Origin: Anabaena sp. UHCC 0204
Lineage (GTDB): Bacteria; Cyanobacteriota; Cyanobacteriia; Cyanobacteriales; Nostocaceae
Reading direction: 5' to 3'
DNA length: 64,000 nt
Assembly: GCF_009711975.1 (NCBI RefSeq)
Contig: NZ_VIKW01000006.1
Span: 29,611 to 93,610 of the forward strand
Of this stretch, positions 28,028 to 35,011 are shown piece by piece. The notes beneath the pieces are model-generated. The model was not told where the DNA came from, searched no databases, and saw nothing but the letters and a program-made list of their open reading frames with translations. Position numbers and translations under genes: made by a program. How positions within the stretch are numbered: the first letter of the stretch is position 1; each line of letters begins with the position of its first letter.

Positions 28028-28660
28028 CTATTGTAACCTCCGTATGAGAGTTTTTGCTTGCTGTGTTATGCTAGTCCAATTTTCCTGTAACACTGATTCT
28101 GGCGGGAATAATTCACCACTCAAGCCCACGGCCACTGCACCAACTTGTAAAAAATCTTTAGCATTTTTTAATGTCACTCCGCCTGTAGGTATTAGGGGAA
28201 TATGTCCAAGAGGCGCTTGTAAACTTTTGATATAATTAGTTCCTCCTAGTGATTGGACAGGAAAAACTTTTACACAACTAGCCCCATAATGCCAAGCTGT
28301 AATAATTTCTGTAGGTGTCAACGCACCAGGAATAATGGGGATATTTTTGGCTACTGCGGCTTGAATCATGGCTGGATCTGTATGGGGACTGAAGAGAAAT
28401 TGCGCCCCACAGGCGATCGCTTCTTGCAATTGTTGGACATTAAATAAGGTCCCTGTACCAATGAGACAGTCAGGTAATTGGGCGCGGAGTTGGGAGATTA
28501 ATTCGGGTGCGCGATCGCCATTCCAGGTAATTTCAATTAGTCTCATCCCCCCAGATGCTACCGCTAACGCCATTTGCTCACCTAATACCATTTTGGGAGC
28601 GCGAATAACAGCGATCGCTCGGTGTTTTTTTAACTGTGATAACCAAACTTGATTAAACAT
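28028..28660 (-). CDS. eda: KDPG/KHG aldolase
   Basis: A 210-residue class I aldolase cleaving 2-keto-3-deoxy-6-phosphogluconate to pyruvate and glyceraldehyde-3-phosphate (Entner-Doudoroff pathway), possibly also 4-hydroxy-2-oxoglutarate. Visible are AVIRAPK at the N-terminus, the catalytic glutamate in LIEITWNGD, GTGTL, FSPHTDP, and the Schiff-base lysine in CVKVFPVQSLGG. Length is normal. It stands alone with no edd neighbour, which fits cyanobacteria. Confidence 0.93.
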   Translation of the reverse strand: MFNQVWLSQLKKHRAIAVIRAPKMVLGEQMALAVASGGMRLIEITWNGDRAPELISQLRAQLPDCLIGTGTLFNVQQLQEAIACGAQFLFSPHTDPAMIQAAVAKNIPIIPGALTPTEIITAWHYGASCVKVFPVQSLGGTNYIKSLQAPLGHIPLIPTGGVTLKNAKDFLQVGAVAVGLSGELFPPESVLQENWTSITQQAKTLIRRLQ

Positions 28661-28806
28661 TTTTACTGTGATTTAGGAATAGCAGCATCCCCACGCCTCA
28701 CTCCAGGGGAAACGCATCTAAATTATCTTGACAAAATACCATGTTATGTCCAATTAAATCAAATTTTAATGATTGTAGTTAATCTTGAAAAAGAGGAGAT
28801 ATTACA

Positions 28807-28857
28807 ATGGATAAACTAGAACAATATCAAATAACAATTAAACAAGTTCTCAAATAG
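28807..28857 (+). pseudogene. Possible XisI start remnant
   Basis: A 16-codon frame opening with MDKLEQYQ and ending at TAG resembles the conserved start of XisI (fdxN-element excision control factor) proteins, after a good AAGAGGAG ribosome-binding site. The rest of the gene is missing. Assignment from so few residues is weak. Confidence 0.35.
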
Positions 28858-28859
28858 GA

Positions 28860-29171
28860 TTGCTATATATTTGGTATGCTTTGAAAAGTAATTTGCGCGT
28901 GTTAATTATGCACGTGCTAAAATACAAATTCCAACCTCAAAATAGATCCAATAGCTGGTTATATACAATCTATGAACATCGTCAAAGAATACAGGAAACG
29001 TTTTTAGATAGTCCTAGTTTAAAAAGCTATTATCTGGAAGTTTTGGATAATTGTTATCAACACGCTCGCAAAGAAGCATCTATTGAAACAGGACTTCCTT
29101 TGTCTATTTTTCCTCAAGAGAGTCCTTTTTCATCTGATGAAATCTTAGATGCTGATTTCTTTCCTATTTAA
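28860..29171 (+). pseudogene. DUF29 protein, C-terminal remnant
   Basis: The 103-codon frame contains the second half of a DUF29 protein: NLRVLIMHVLKYKFQPQNRSNSW, an RIQETFLDSPSLK segment, HARKEASIETGLP and DEILDADFFPI. The N-terminal half with YEQDFYAW is absent, so the gene is truncated. It lies at the left edge of the toxin-antitoxin island. Compare the intact copy at 8237-8707. Confidence 0.75.
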
Positions 29172-29204
29172 TTAGGTTTTGCTTTTCTGTTTTACGCGAT
29201 CGCA

Positions 29205-29296
29205 AACCACTCAGCAGCGATTACTAGGACGCGCTATCTCTTCGAGTCCCGACAGGGATACGCTATCGCACCCCTTCAACTTCCCGAACAGCGATC
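29205..29296. repeat. HIP1-type repeat block at the 3' end of relE
   Basis: The block contains GCTATCGCACCCCTTCAACT and AACAGCGAT units of the same family that follows the other modules of this island. It ends 4 bp before the stop codon of the RelE-like gene (which reads on the minus strand). Confidence 0.7.
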
Positions 29297-29299
29297 AAG

Positions 29300-29575
29300 T
29301 TACAAATTTTTATAAACTTCATCATCATTACGTTTACCAACTCGAAAAACATCAACTAATTTATGATCATCATCAATGGTGTACAAGATTCTATATTCAC
29401 CCTGATCAATACGATAACCACCTTGATAACCTTTTAAAGCTGCATAGTCTTGAGGACGAGGATTACCCTGAAGTGATAGTATTTTAGAAACAACTTGTTT
29501 ATATTGTTTTGGTTGCAAATCTAATAAGTCTTTTTCCGCAGTTTTCGCAATCCTCAATGTATATCGTTCACTCAT
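29300..29575 (-). CDS. RelE/ParE-family toxin
   Basis: A 91-residue type II toxin. It has the compact RelE fold pattern: YTLRIAKTAEKDLLDLQ helix, LKGYQGGYRIDQGEYRILYTID strands and VFRVGKRND near the C-terminus. It probably cleaves mRNA on the ribosome. Its start overlaps the end of the upstream antitoxin gene by 8 bp, the usual antitoxin-first arrangement. Confidence 0.92.
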   Translation of the reverse strand: MSERYTLRIAKTAEKDLLDLQPKQYKQVVSKILSLQGNPRPQDYAALKGYQGGYRIDQGEYRILYTIDDDHKLVDVFRVGKRNDDEVYKNL

Positions 29576-29819
29576 TGGGATGTTTTGCTATTATTTCTTC
29601 TATGGTGGTAAATCCTGTATTTTCTTCTATTGCACGTCGCAATTTAGCAGAATCTATTGCATCTTCTATTGCTTCTAATAGTTTTAAATCTTCAATACTA
29701 ATCATCGCTACAGCAGGTTTACCATGACGCTGAATTAAAATTCTTTCTCCACGATATTCTGCGCGGTTCATAATATCAGGAAAATTAGCACGCGCTTCAC
29801 TTGCACTGATGACAGACAT
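29568..29819 (-). CDS. Phd/YefM-family antitoxin
   Basis: An 83-residue antitoxin partner of the RelE toxin. The N-terminal MSVISASEARANFPDIMNRA and RILIQRHGKPAVAMISIEDLKLLE segments are standard Phd/YefM dimerisation and DNA-binding elements, and the C-terminal acidic tail would wrap the toxin. It is first in the operon and probably autoregulates it. Confidence 0.93.
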   Translation of the reverse strand: MSVISASEARANFPDIMNRAEYRGERILIQRHGKPAVAMISIEDLKLLEAIEDAIDSAKLRRAIEENTGFTTIEEIIAKHPNE

Positions 29820-29931
29820 AGCGCCTCACAAAATTTATAGGGTTACATAAGATTATAGATTATTTGTCTGTTTTTTGCAAATTGTACAAAATTATGGTAT
29901 GATTATTTAGTAAGTTAAGTAAGTAATACCT

Positions 29932-30162
29932 ATGATGAAAGTCACAATTACTTTAGAAGAAGACATTCTCAGATTTATTGACCAACAGGCAAAAGGTAAT
30001 CGTAGTGCCTATATTAACGCACTATTAGCAGAACAAAGACGCAAAATTTTAGAAGCAGAAATAATTGCAGCACTCCAAGAAGATGCGAAAGATTTAGAAT
30101 ATCAAAATGAGATTTCTGCTTGGGATAATGTAGCTGGAGATGGTATTAATGCCAGAGGGTAA
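29932..30162 (+). CDS. MazE-like ribbon-helix-helix antitoxin
   Basis: A 76-residue antitoxin. The N-terminus MKVTITLEEDILRFIDQQAKGNRSAYINALL is a ribbon-helix-helix DNA-binding domain, and the acidic tail ends in SAWDNVAGDG, as in antitoxins of cyanobacterial MazF proteins. It overlaps the toxin gene by 23 bp. It is divergent from the Phd/RelE operon across 112 bp, so both promoters lie between them. Confidence 0.88.
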   Translation: MMKVTITLEEDILRFIDQQAKGNRSAYINALLAEQRRKILEAEIIAALQEDAKDLEYQNEISAWDNVAGDGINARG

Positions 30163-30508
30163 TTTAACTTATAACCGGGGTGAAATTCGTTGGGTAAATC
30201 TTGATCCAACTGTGGGAGCAGAAGCACAAAAAATCCGTGCTTGTTTAATAGTTCAAAATGATATTATGAATCAATATGGATTATTAACTATTGTGATGCC
30301 ATTTCGACCAGGAAGTAAGCAAGCTCCCTATATTATCAATGTCAAAGCAACAGCAACTAATGGATTAGATAAAGATCGTTTTATTGATGTTGCTCAAATT
30401 CGTTCTGTAGATTATCGTCGAGTTTTGGGGTTGGTGGGGATTTTAGAAGCTGAATATTGGGAAGAAATTCGTACTGCTTTGGATGTGGTTTTGGGTTTTG
30501 GGGTTTAA
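30140..30508 (+). CDS. MazF/PemK-family endoribonuclease toxin
   Basis: A 122-residue toxin with the MazF signature: NRGEIRWVNLDPTVGAEAQKIRACLIVQND, VMPFRP, and the DRFIDVAQIRSVDYRRV segment. It should cut mRNA at short specific sites. The ATG at 30140 lies inside the antitoxin frame; an in-frame ATG at 30149 is an alternative. A HIP1 repeat block starts within about 10 bp of its stop codon. Confidence 0.92.
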   Translation: MVLMPEGNLTYNRGEIRWVNLDPTVGAEAQKIRACLIVQNDIMNQYGLLTIVMPFRPGSKQAPYIINVKATATNGLDKDRFIDVAQIRSVDYRRVLGLVGILEAEYWEEIRTALDVVLGFGV

Positions 30509-30514
30509 GTTGAG

Positions 30515-30645
30515 AGATAGCTACCGCGAACGCGATCGCACCCCTCCAACTTCCCAAAAGCGAACTGACAAGTCAGCGCTTGCGCTATCGCACTTCCTCA
30601 CTCTCCTAACAGAGATAGCACCCCCTCCAACTTCCCAAACAGTAT
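30515..30645. repeat. HIP1-rich repeat block with 35-bp double-hairpin (copy A)
   Basis: Units of the type GCGATCGCACCCCTCCAACTTCCCAA alternate with a 35-bp element at 30559-30593 whose core is CTGACAAGTCAGCGCTTGCG. The core contains two adjacent short palindromes, CTGAC-AA-GTCAG and AGCGC-TT-GCGCT. The block fills the gap after mazF. Confidence 0.85.
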
Positions 30646-30697
30646 ATAATGACTTATTATAAATTAATATGGCAACAAAATTTGTAGGGTTAGAGTA

Positions 30698-31030
30698 ATG
30701 CAATTAGAAGGTTATTTTGACTTTATCTCAGAAAGAGATATTCGACTGAAAGGACACCGTATTGGTATTGATAATGTACTTGATTATTATTTAGAAGGAT
30801 ATACACCCGAAGAAATCGGTGCTAATTTTCCTGATTTGAGTTTGGAGCAAATTTACGCGACTATTACTTATTATTTACATAATCGTCCTCAAGTTGATTC
30901 TTATCTTTCTAATTTGGCAAAATATAGAGAACAACGTTATAAAGAATCAATTACTCATCCTTCACCTTTGTTACAAAGATTGAGAAAATTGAAAAGTGCA
31001 AAATTTCAACAGCAGGTAAGTGTATTGTGA
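30698..31030 (+). CDS. DUF433 antitoxin-like protein
   Basis: A 110-residue DUF433 protein with the winged-helix core RLKGHRIGIDNVLDYYLEGYTPEEIGANFPDLSLEQIYATITYYLHNRPQ. In cyanobacteria DUF433 genes are paired with DUF5615 PIN-like genes as presumed antitoxin and toxin. It overlaps the next gene by 4 bp. A second, distinct pair lies at 32319-32955. Confidence 0.87.
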   Translation: MQLEGYFDFISERDIRLKGHRIGIDNVLDYYLEGYTPEEIGANFPDLSLEQIYATITYYLHNRPQVDSYLSNLAKYREQRYKESITHPSPLLQRLRKLKSAKFQQQVSVL

Positions 31031-31386
31031 AGGTGCGTTTTTTACTTGATGAAAATTTGCCACCCCGTCTGAAATTAGCTATTTTAAGGTTAAATTCCGA
31101 AATAGATATTTTGCGTGTGGGTGAAGATAATGCACCACCAACAGGTACTTTAGATCCTGACATTTTGCGTTATTTACAATTATCTCAAAGGGTTTTAGTA
31201 ACAGATAATCGTGCTAGTATGCCAGGACATTTGGAAGCACATTGGGGAGAAGGTGGCCATATTTGGGGTTTATTTTGGTTGCGTCCCCGAACACCAATAG
31301 CAAAAATAGCACAGGAGCTTGTGTTTGTCTGGGAAGCTACAGAAGCGGAAGAATGGATTGATAAGTTGGAATGGATTCCATTTTAA
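31027..31386 (+). CDS. DUF5615 PIN-like toxin
   Basis: A 119-residue DUF5615 (Mut7-C-like PIN fold) protein. Acidic residues expected in the nuclease site are visible in FLLDENLPPRL, DILRVGEDNAPPTGTLDPDILRYL and LVTDNRASMP. Probably an RNase toxin controlled by the overlapping DUF433 gene. No repeat block follows it, unlike most other modules in the island. Confidence 0.85.
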   Translation: MKVRFLLDENLPPRLKLAILRLNSEIDILRVGEDNAPPTGTLDPDILRYLQLSQRVLVTDNRASMPGHLEAHWGEGGHIWGLFWLRPRTPIAKIAQELVFVWEATEAEEWIDKLEWIPF

Positions 31387-31430
31387 GCTATTAGTCGAGA
31401 TAGTATTTATACCAGAGAAGATGAAATGTT

Positions 31431-31472
31431 ATGAAATATCTGGTAGATACTAATATTTTATTAAGTTTTTGA
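31431..31472 (+). pseudogene. Truncated vapC start
   Basis: A 13-codon frame (MKYLVDTNILLSF) with an immediate stop is the conserved first strand of a PIN/VapC toxin, with its first catalytic aspartate. It sits just upstream of the antitoxin-like gene at 31502, and is evidence of a lost toxin gene. Confidence 0.6.
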
Positions 31473-31480
31473 TATACCGA

Positions 31481-31635
31481 AATAATCAAATCTAGGATTT
31501 TATGATTAACAATCACCAATCCATTACATCTAAATCATCAGCAAAACCCCGCAATGATTTATTACTAGAAATTGAACATACTCCAGAAGAATATATACCC
31601 GAATTACTACAAATTGTCCGGTTATTTCGTCAAAG
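31481..31635. repeat. Duplicated antitoxin 5' segment, copy 1
   Basis: This segment, from AATAATCAAATCTA upstream of the start codon through the codons for IVRLFRQ, is highly similar to 34274-34428. Similarity then ends abruptly inside both genes. Confidence 0.85.
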
Positions 31636-31831
31636 TGTCACGCTGAAACAGACATCTTTGAAAAATTGGGAAAATGCCATTAATGAAATTAATGAAAGTG
31701 ACGCAATTAAAAAAGAACACAGAAAAACTAATATTAAAAGATTGTTCGAGTCATGGAATGAATCAGATGATCAACAAGAACAACAAGAAACTTTGGAAAT
31801 TATTGAATCCATGAATGGTATTTTAATTTAA
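31502..31831 (+). CDS. Antitoxin-like protein of a PIN module (form 1)
   Basis: A 109-residue protein. Its N-terminus (MINNHQSITSKSSAKPRNDLLLEIEHTPEEYIPELLQIVRLFRQ, in pieces) is shared with the protein at 34295, but the C-terminal half (KNWENAINEINESD, KRLFESWNESDDQQEQQETL) is unrelated and highly acidic. It precedes a PIN-domain gene by 6 bp, so it is probably the antitoxin. I do not recognise a named antitoxin family for the N-terminal part. Confidence 0.65.
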   Translation: MINNHQSITSKSSAKPRNDLLLEIEHTPEEYIPELLQIVRLFRQSVTLKQTSLKNWENAINEINESDAIKKEHRKTNIKRLFESWNESDDQQEQQETLEIIESMNGILI

Positions 31832-31837
31832 AATAAA

Positions 31838-32206
31838 ATGAGTAAGGTTATTGTTTTAGATTCTGCACCTGTGGGACTAATTACTAATCCTAAAGCGAAT
31901 CCTCTAGCTGTGCAATGTCAAGAATGGTTTTATAGTCTTTTTGAAAGAGGTCATGAAGTCATTTTACCAGAAATTATAGATTATGAAATTAGACGGGAAT
32001 TATTATTGAGGGCAAATAAGTTATCAGGAATTAGAAAACTTAATCAACTTAAATCAGAAATTATTTATCTTCCTATTACCACAGAAGTAATGTTAAAAGC
32101 AGCAGAATTATGGGCTGAAGTGAGAAATCAAGGTAAATCTACTGATCCAATTATTCTGGATAATTTAGGCATTGATGATAGTTTAGAAGAAATGATTAAT
32201 TGTTAG
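31838..32206 (+). CDS. PIN-domain protein fused to an antitoxin tail (chimera)
   Basis: A 122-residue product. Residues 1-101 are a PIN domain (VIVLDSAPVGLITNP, VILPEIIDYEIRREL, AAELWAEVRNQGKST). The rest, PIILDNLGIDDSLEEMINC, is the C-terminus of the antitoxin encoded at 34295-34597. The DNA from 32143 to 32293 is a copy of 34522-34684, so recombination replaced the PIN ending. Loss of the last acidic motif of the PIN site probably makes it inactive as a nuclease. It might still bind its antitoxin. Confidence 0.8.
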   Translation: MSKVIVLDSAPVGLITNPKANPLAVQCQEWFYSLFERGHEVILPEIIDYEIRRELLLRANKLSGIRKLNQLKSEIIYLPITTEVMLKAAELWAEVRNQGKSTDPIILDNLGIDDSLEEMINC

Positions 32207-32293
32207 GAATACAAACTGATAAAATATTTATTAGATAATAATGTTTGTATTCAATATTTGAATCAAAGATCAGAAAAGATTATTCAGCGTCTT
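32143..32293. repeat. Duplicated antitoxin-toxin junction, copy 1
   Basis: 151 bp nearly identical to 34522-34684, the latter having 12 extra bases. It spans the end of an antitoxin gene and the first codons of a vapC gene. Confidence 0.9.
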
Positions 32294-32303
32294 TAGATAT
32301 AAA
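32219..32303 (+). pseudogene. Truncated vapC copy
   Basis: The frame gives KYLLDNNVCIQYLNQRSEKIIQRL and then a TAG stop at 32294-32296. The ATG of the intact copy (34610) is ATA here. The downstream 100 codons are missing, apparently by deletion. Confidence 0.75.
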
Positions 32304-32318
32304 GATTTTCATAAATTT

Positions 32319-32585
32319 ATGATACAATCAAAAATATTACAAATAAGTAATTCTATGTTAAATCTAGAAAGGATTACATTTGATCCGCAAATCATGGCAG
32401 GACAAGCTTGTATTCGGGGGATGCGAATACCTGTTTCTTTAGTGGTAAATTTAGTAGCTAATGGAAAACTACTAGAGGAGATTTTAGAAGAATATCCTGA
32501 TTTAGAAGCTGATGATATTCGTCAATCTTTGCTTTATGCAGCGTGGTTGACTCAAGAACGGGTTTATTCTTTTAAAACTGCGTAA
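32319..32585 (+). CDS. DUF433 antitoxin-like protein (second pair)
   Basis: An 88-residue DUF433 protein: LERITFDPQIMAGQACIRGMRIPVSLVVNLVANGKLLEEILEEYPDLEADDIRQSLLYAAW carries the hallmark xGxPxIRGxRIPV pattern. It lies 7 bp before a DUF5615 gene. It is a more typical DUF433 member than the one at 30698. The methionine at codon 13 is an alternative start. Confidence 0.9.
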   Translation: MIQSKILQISNSMLNLERITFDPQIMAGQACIRGMRIPVSLVVNLVANGKLLEEILEEYPDLEADDIRQSLLYAAWLTQERVYSFKTA

Positions 32586-32592
32586 TATTAAA

Positions 32593-32955
32593 ATGAAGTT
32601 TTTAGCTGATATGGGAATTTCACTACGAACTGTATCTTGGTTGCGTAGTGGTGGTTATGATGTGGTGCATTTGCGAGAACAGGGGTTGCAAAAACTACCA
32701 GATTATGAAATTTTAATCAAGGCTTGTGCCGAAGAGCGAATTATATTAACTATAGATTTAGACTTTGCTCAACTTTTAGCTGTCAGTGGAGATAGCTTAC
32801 CCAGTGTAATTTTATTTCGATTAGGTAATGAAAATTATCATGTAATTAATCAATGTTTAACAGAAATTTTGAGCCAATGTCAGGAAGATTTGGTAGCGGG
32901 AGCAATTATTTCTGTAAATAATGAAACTTTTCGTGTTAAAAGATTACCCATATAG
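32593..32955 (+). CDS. DUF5615 PIN-like toxin (second pair)
   Basis: A 120-residue DUF5615 protein. FLADMGISLRTVSWLRSGGYDVVHLREQGL, ADYEIL-type PDYEILIKACAEERIILTIDLDFAQLLA and SVILFRLGNEN match the family, with acidic residues at the expected nuclease positions. Its stop codon is followed within 2 bp by a HIP1 repeat block. Confidence 0.9.
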   Translation: MKFLADMGISLRTVSWLRSGGYDVVHLREQGLQKLPDYEILIKACAEERIILTIDLDFAQLLAVSGDSLPSVILFRLGNENYHVINQCLTEILSQCQEDLVAGAIISVNNETFRVKRLPI

Positions 32956-32956
32956 A

Positions 32957-33105
32957 AGAGCGATCGCACCCTTTCCAACTTCCCAAACAGCGAACTGACA
33001 AGTCAGCGCTTGCGCTATCGCACTCCCTCCAACTTCCCAATATCCTTTTTTAACGAACCACGAAGACACGAAGAACACGAAGGAAGAAGAGAGAGCGAAT
33101 TTTGC
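32957..33105. repeat. HIP1 block with 35-bp double-hairpin (copy B) and GAACCACGAAGACACGAAG element
   Basis: It begins immediately after the DUF5615 stop. The 35-bp element is at 32989-33023. An AACGAACCACGAAGACACGA segment at about 33051 is a second dispersed family, also at 35243, 36003, 36076 and 36174. Confidence 0.85.
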
Positions 33106-33185
33106 ATTTTCCAGTCAAGTATCCCTTTTTGCCATTAAATATGTAATACTATTAGGAAATTTATTAAATGTAACAAAACTAGAAA

Positions 33186-33995
33186 ATGAACCAACAAGAT
33201 AATATTGAATTTGCTATATATATTGATGAATCTGGTAGTGCAAAACCAAATCCTAAAGATGAATGTCCTGTTTTTGCTATGGGTGGAGTTTTAATTAAAA
33301 GAAGTGATGAACAAATTATTAATCAATTGGTAATAGATTTTAAAAGTCGTTGGAATATTAGTCAAGAACAACCTTTACATGGTAACGAAATACGCTCTAA
33401 GAAAAAAGGATTTGCTTGGTTAGGTAAATTATCTAAAGTTCAACAGGAGCAATTTTTTGAAGATTTGACACAAACTATAATTAATTGTCCTATAGTTGTT
33501 CATGCTTGTGTTATTTCTCGTCAAGGATATCTCAATCGTTACTTAGAAAAGTATGGTGAAAATACTTGGGAAATGATGAAAAGTGCCTTTTCTATTTTAA
33601 TAGAACGTAGTGCTAAATATGCAGCTATTAATAATGGTAGTTTAATGGTTTATTTTGAAGCAGCAGGTAAAAATGAAGATAATCTACTAAAACAATATTT
33701 TTACGATTTAAGAGCTAAAGGTCAACCTTTTAATGTTACAACATCTGATAAATATTCACCTTTATCTGCTGATGATTTATCAAAATTATTAAGAGGAATA
33801 GACAGCAAAACAAAAGCTAGTTCTGTTATGCAAATTGCTGATTTATGTTTGTATCCAGTTGTGCGTAGTAAAGATAGTCCTGATAATCAAGCGTTTTTAG
33901 CTCTTAAAAATGCTAACTTGCTTGTGGATTGTAGGTTACGACAGGATCAAGTTACTACTTTAGGAATTAAGTATTATTGCTTTGATAGCCCCTAA
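33186..33995 (+). CDS. DUF3800 domain protein
   Basis: A 269-residue DUF3800 protein, a family predicted to have an RNase H-like fold and often found in mobile or defence regions. Conserved pieces are FAIYIDESG at the start, FAMGGVLIK, LHGNEIRSKKKGFAW, and the C-terminal SVMQIADLCLYPVVR, where Asp and Glu residues could form the metal site. It stands alone between two repeat blocks inside the toxin-antitoxin island. Function is unproven; defence is inference from context. Confidence 0.85.
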   Translation: MNQQDNIEFAIYIDESGSAKPNPKDECPVFAMGGVLIKRSDEQIINQLVIDFKSRWNISQEQPLHGNEIRSKKKGFAWLGKLSKVQQEQFFEDLTQTIINCPIVVHACVISRQGYLNRYLEKYGENTWEMMKSAFSILIERSAKYAAINNGSLMVYFEAAGKNEDNLLKQYFYDLRAKGQPFNVTTSDKYSPLSADDLSKLLRGIDSKTKASSVMQIADLCLYPVVRSKDSPDNQAFLALKNANLLVDCRLRQDQVTTLGIKYYCFDSP

Positions 33996-34003
33996 AAACA
34001 ACA

Positions 34004-34024
34004 AAACCGCTACGTGAGCGGTTT
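34004..34024 (+). terminator. Hairpin after the DUF3800 gene
   Basis: AAACCGCT and AGCGGTTT form an 8-bp stem around a 5-nt loop, 8 bp after the stop codon. The following T run is short (it is part of the stem), so termination efficiency is uncertain. Confidence 0.55.
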
Positions 34025-34129
34025 ATGATGCGGCAGTCATACGACTACCCCCAGGCTATGCCTACCTTTATATTATCTTCTGATTTGTTAATTGTCAATG
34101 TCTGATTGAGGTTTTTATTGTTTTGGTAA

Positions 34130-34215
34130 AGCGATCGCACCCCCTCAACTCCCCAAATAGCGAACTGACAAGTCAGCGCTTGCGCTATCGCATCTCTCCA
34201 ACTCCCCCAAAGTAT
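34130..34215. repeat. HIP1 block with 35-bp double-hairpin (copy C)
   Basis: AAAGCGATCGCACCCCCTCA leads into the 35-bp element at 34159-34193 (last base differs, CAT for CAC). It lies between the DUF3800 gene and the antitoxin at 34295. Confidence 0.85.
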
Positions 34216-34273
34216 CGTTATTTGGGTAAGTTACACCTGCTGATTCTGATCTGATATACTGATAATATGTAAA

Positions 34274-34428
34274 AATAATCAAATCTAATATTTTATGATT
34301 AATAATCACCAACTCATCACAGAAACATCCTCAACTACACCCTGGAATGATTTATTATTAGAAATTGCTCAAACTCCCGAAGAATATATACCGGAGATAT
34401 TGGAAATTGTCCGTTTATTTCGTCAAAA
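34274..34428. repeat. Duplicated antitoxin 5' segment, copy 2
   Basis: Counterpart of 31481-31635, covering the upstream region and the first 45 codons of the antitoxin-like gene. Confidence 0.85.
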
Positions 34429-34597
34429 CTTGATCAATAAACCAACAACTTTGATAACGACAGAAAAACACAAATTAGAGTGGCAAGAATTTATTAATAA
34501 AACAGCAGGAAGTTGTGCAGATGATCCAATTATTCTGGATAATTTAGGTATTGATGATACTTTAGATGATAGCTTAGAAGAAATGATTAATTGTTAG
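34295..34597 (+). CDS. VapB-like antitoxin (form 2)
   Basis: A 100-residue antitoxin-like protein. The first 45 residues match the protein at 31502, while the ending KLEWQEFINKTAGSCADDPIILDN is typical of cyanobacterial VapB-like antitoxins. It ends 12 bp before an intact vapC. The C-terminal tail, with a DDTLDDSLEE stretch, also appears on the chimeric PIN protein at 31838. Probably the cognate antitoxin of the PIN toxin that follows. Confidence 0.75.
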   Translation: MINNHQLITETSSTTPWNDLLLEIAQTPEEYIPEILEIVRLFRQNLINKPTTLITTEKHKLEWQEFINKTAGSCADDPIILDNLGIDDTLDDSLEEMINC

Positions 34598-34684
34598 GAA
34601 TACAAACTGATGAAATATTTATTAGATAGTAATGTTTGTATTCAATATCTTAATCAAAGATCAGAAAAGATTATTCAGCGTCTT
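34522..34684. repeat. Duplicated antitoxin-toxin junction, copy 2
   Basis: Counterpart of 32143-32293; includes a 12-bp insertion that adds four residues (acidic) to the antitoxin tail. Confidence 0.9.
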
Positions 34685-35011
34685 CAAGATTTATCCGATA
34701 TAGATATAGTAGTTTGTTCTATTGTCAAAGCGGAATTATTTTATGGTGCAATGAGAACTCATAATCCTGCGAAAACTCTGCAAAAGCAGCAGGAATTTTT
34801 AAATCGTTTTATTTCTTTGAAGTTTGATGATGAATGTGCTGTAATTTATGGTGAAATTCGTAGTAAATTGGCTGCTAAAGGTACTCCTATAGGAAATAAT
34901 GATTTACATATTGCTGCTATTGCTATAGCTAATAATTTAACTTTAATTACTCACAATACTAGAGAATTTAGTAGAATTGATAATTTAAAATTAGAAGATT
35001 GGGAGATTTAG
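34610..35011 (+). CDS. vapC: VapC-family PIN-domain toxin
   Basis: A complete 133-residue PIN toxin: first aspartate in YLLDSNVCIQYL (Asp6), glutamate in VVCSIVKAELFYGA, third acid in PIGNNDLHIAAIAIANNLTLITHNTREF. VapC toxins cleave tRNA or rRNA. It is preceded by its antitoxin gene and followed, right after the stop, by a HIP1 repeat array. The truncated copy at 32219 derives from a relative of this gene. Confidence 0.93.
   Translation: MKYLLDSNVCIQYLNQRSEKIIQRLQDLSDIDIVVCSIVKAELFYGAMRTHNPAKTLQKQQEFLNRFISLKFDDECAVIYGEIRSKLAAKGTPIGNNDLHIAAIAIANNLTLITHNTREFSRIDNLKLEDWEI

Noticed and set aside
29238-29260. tRNA-like TTCGAGTCC segment
   Set aside because: No acceptor stem, D-arm or anticodon arm can be folded around it; it lies in a dispersed repeat.
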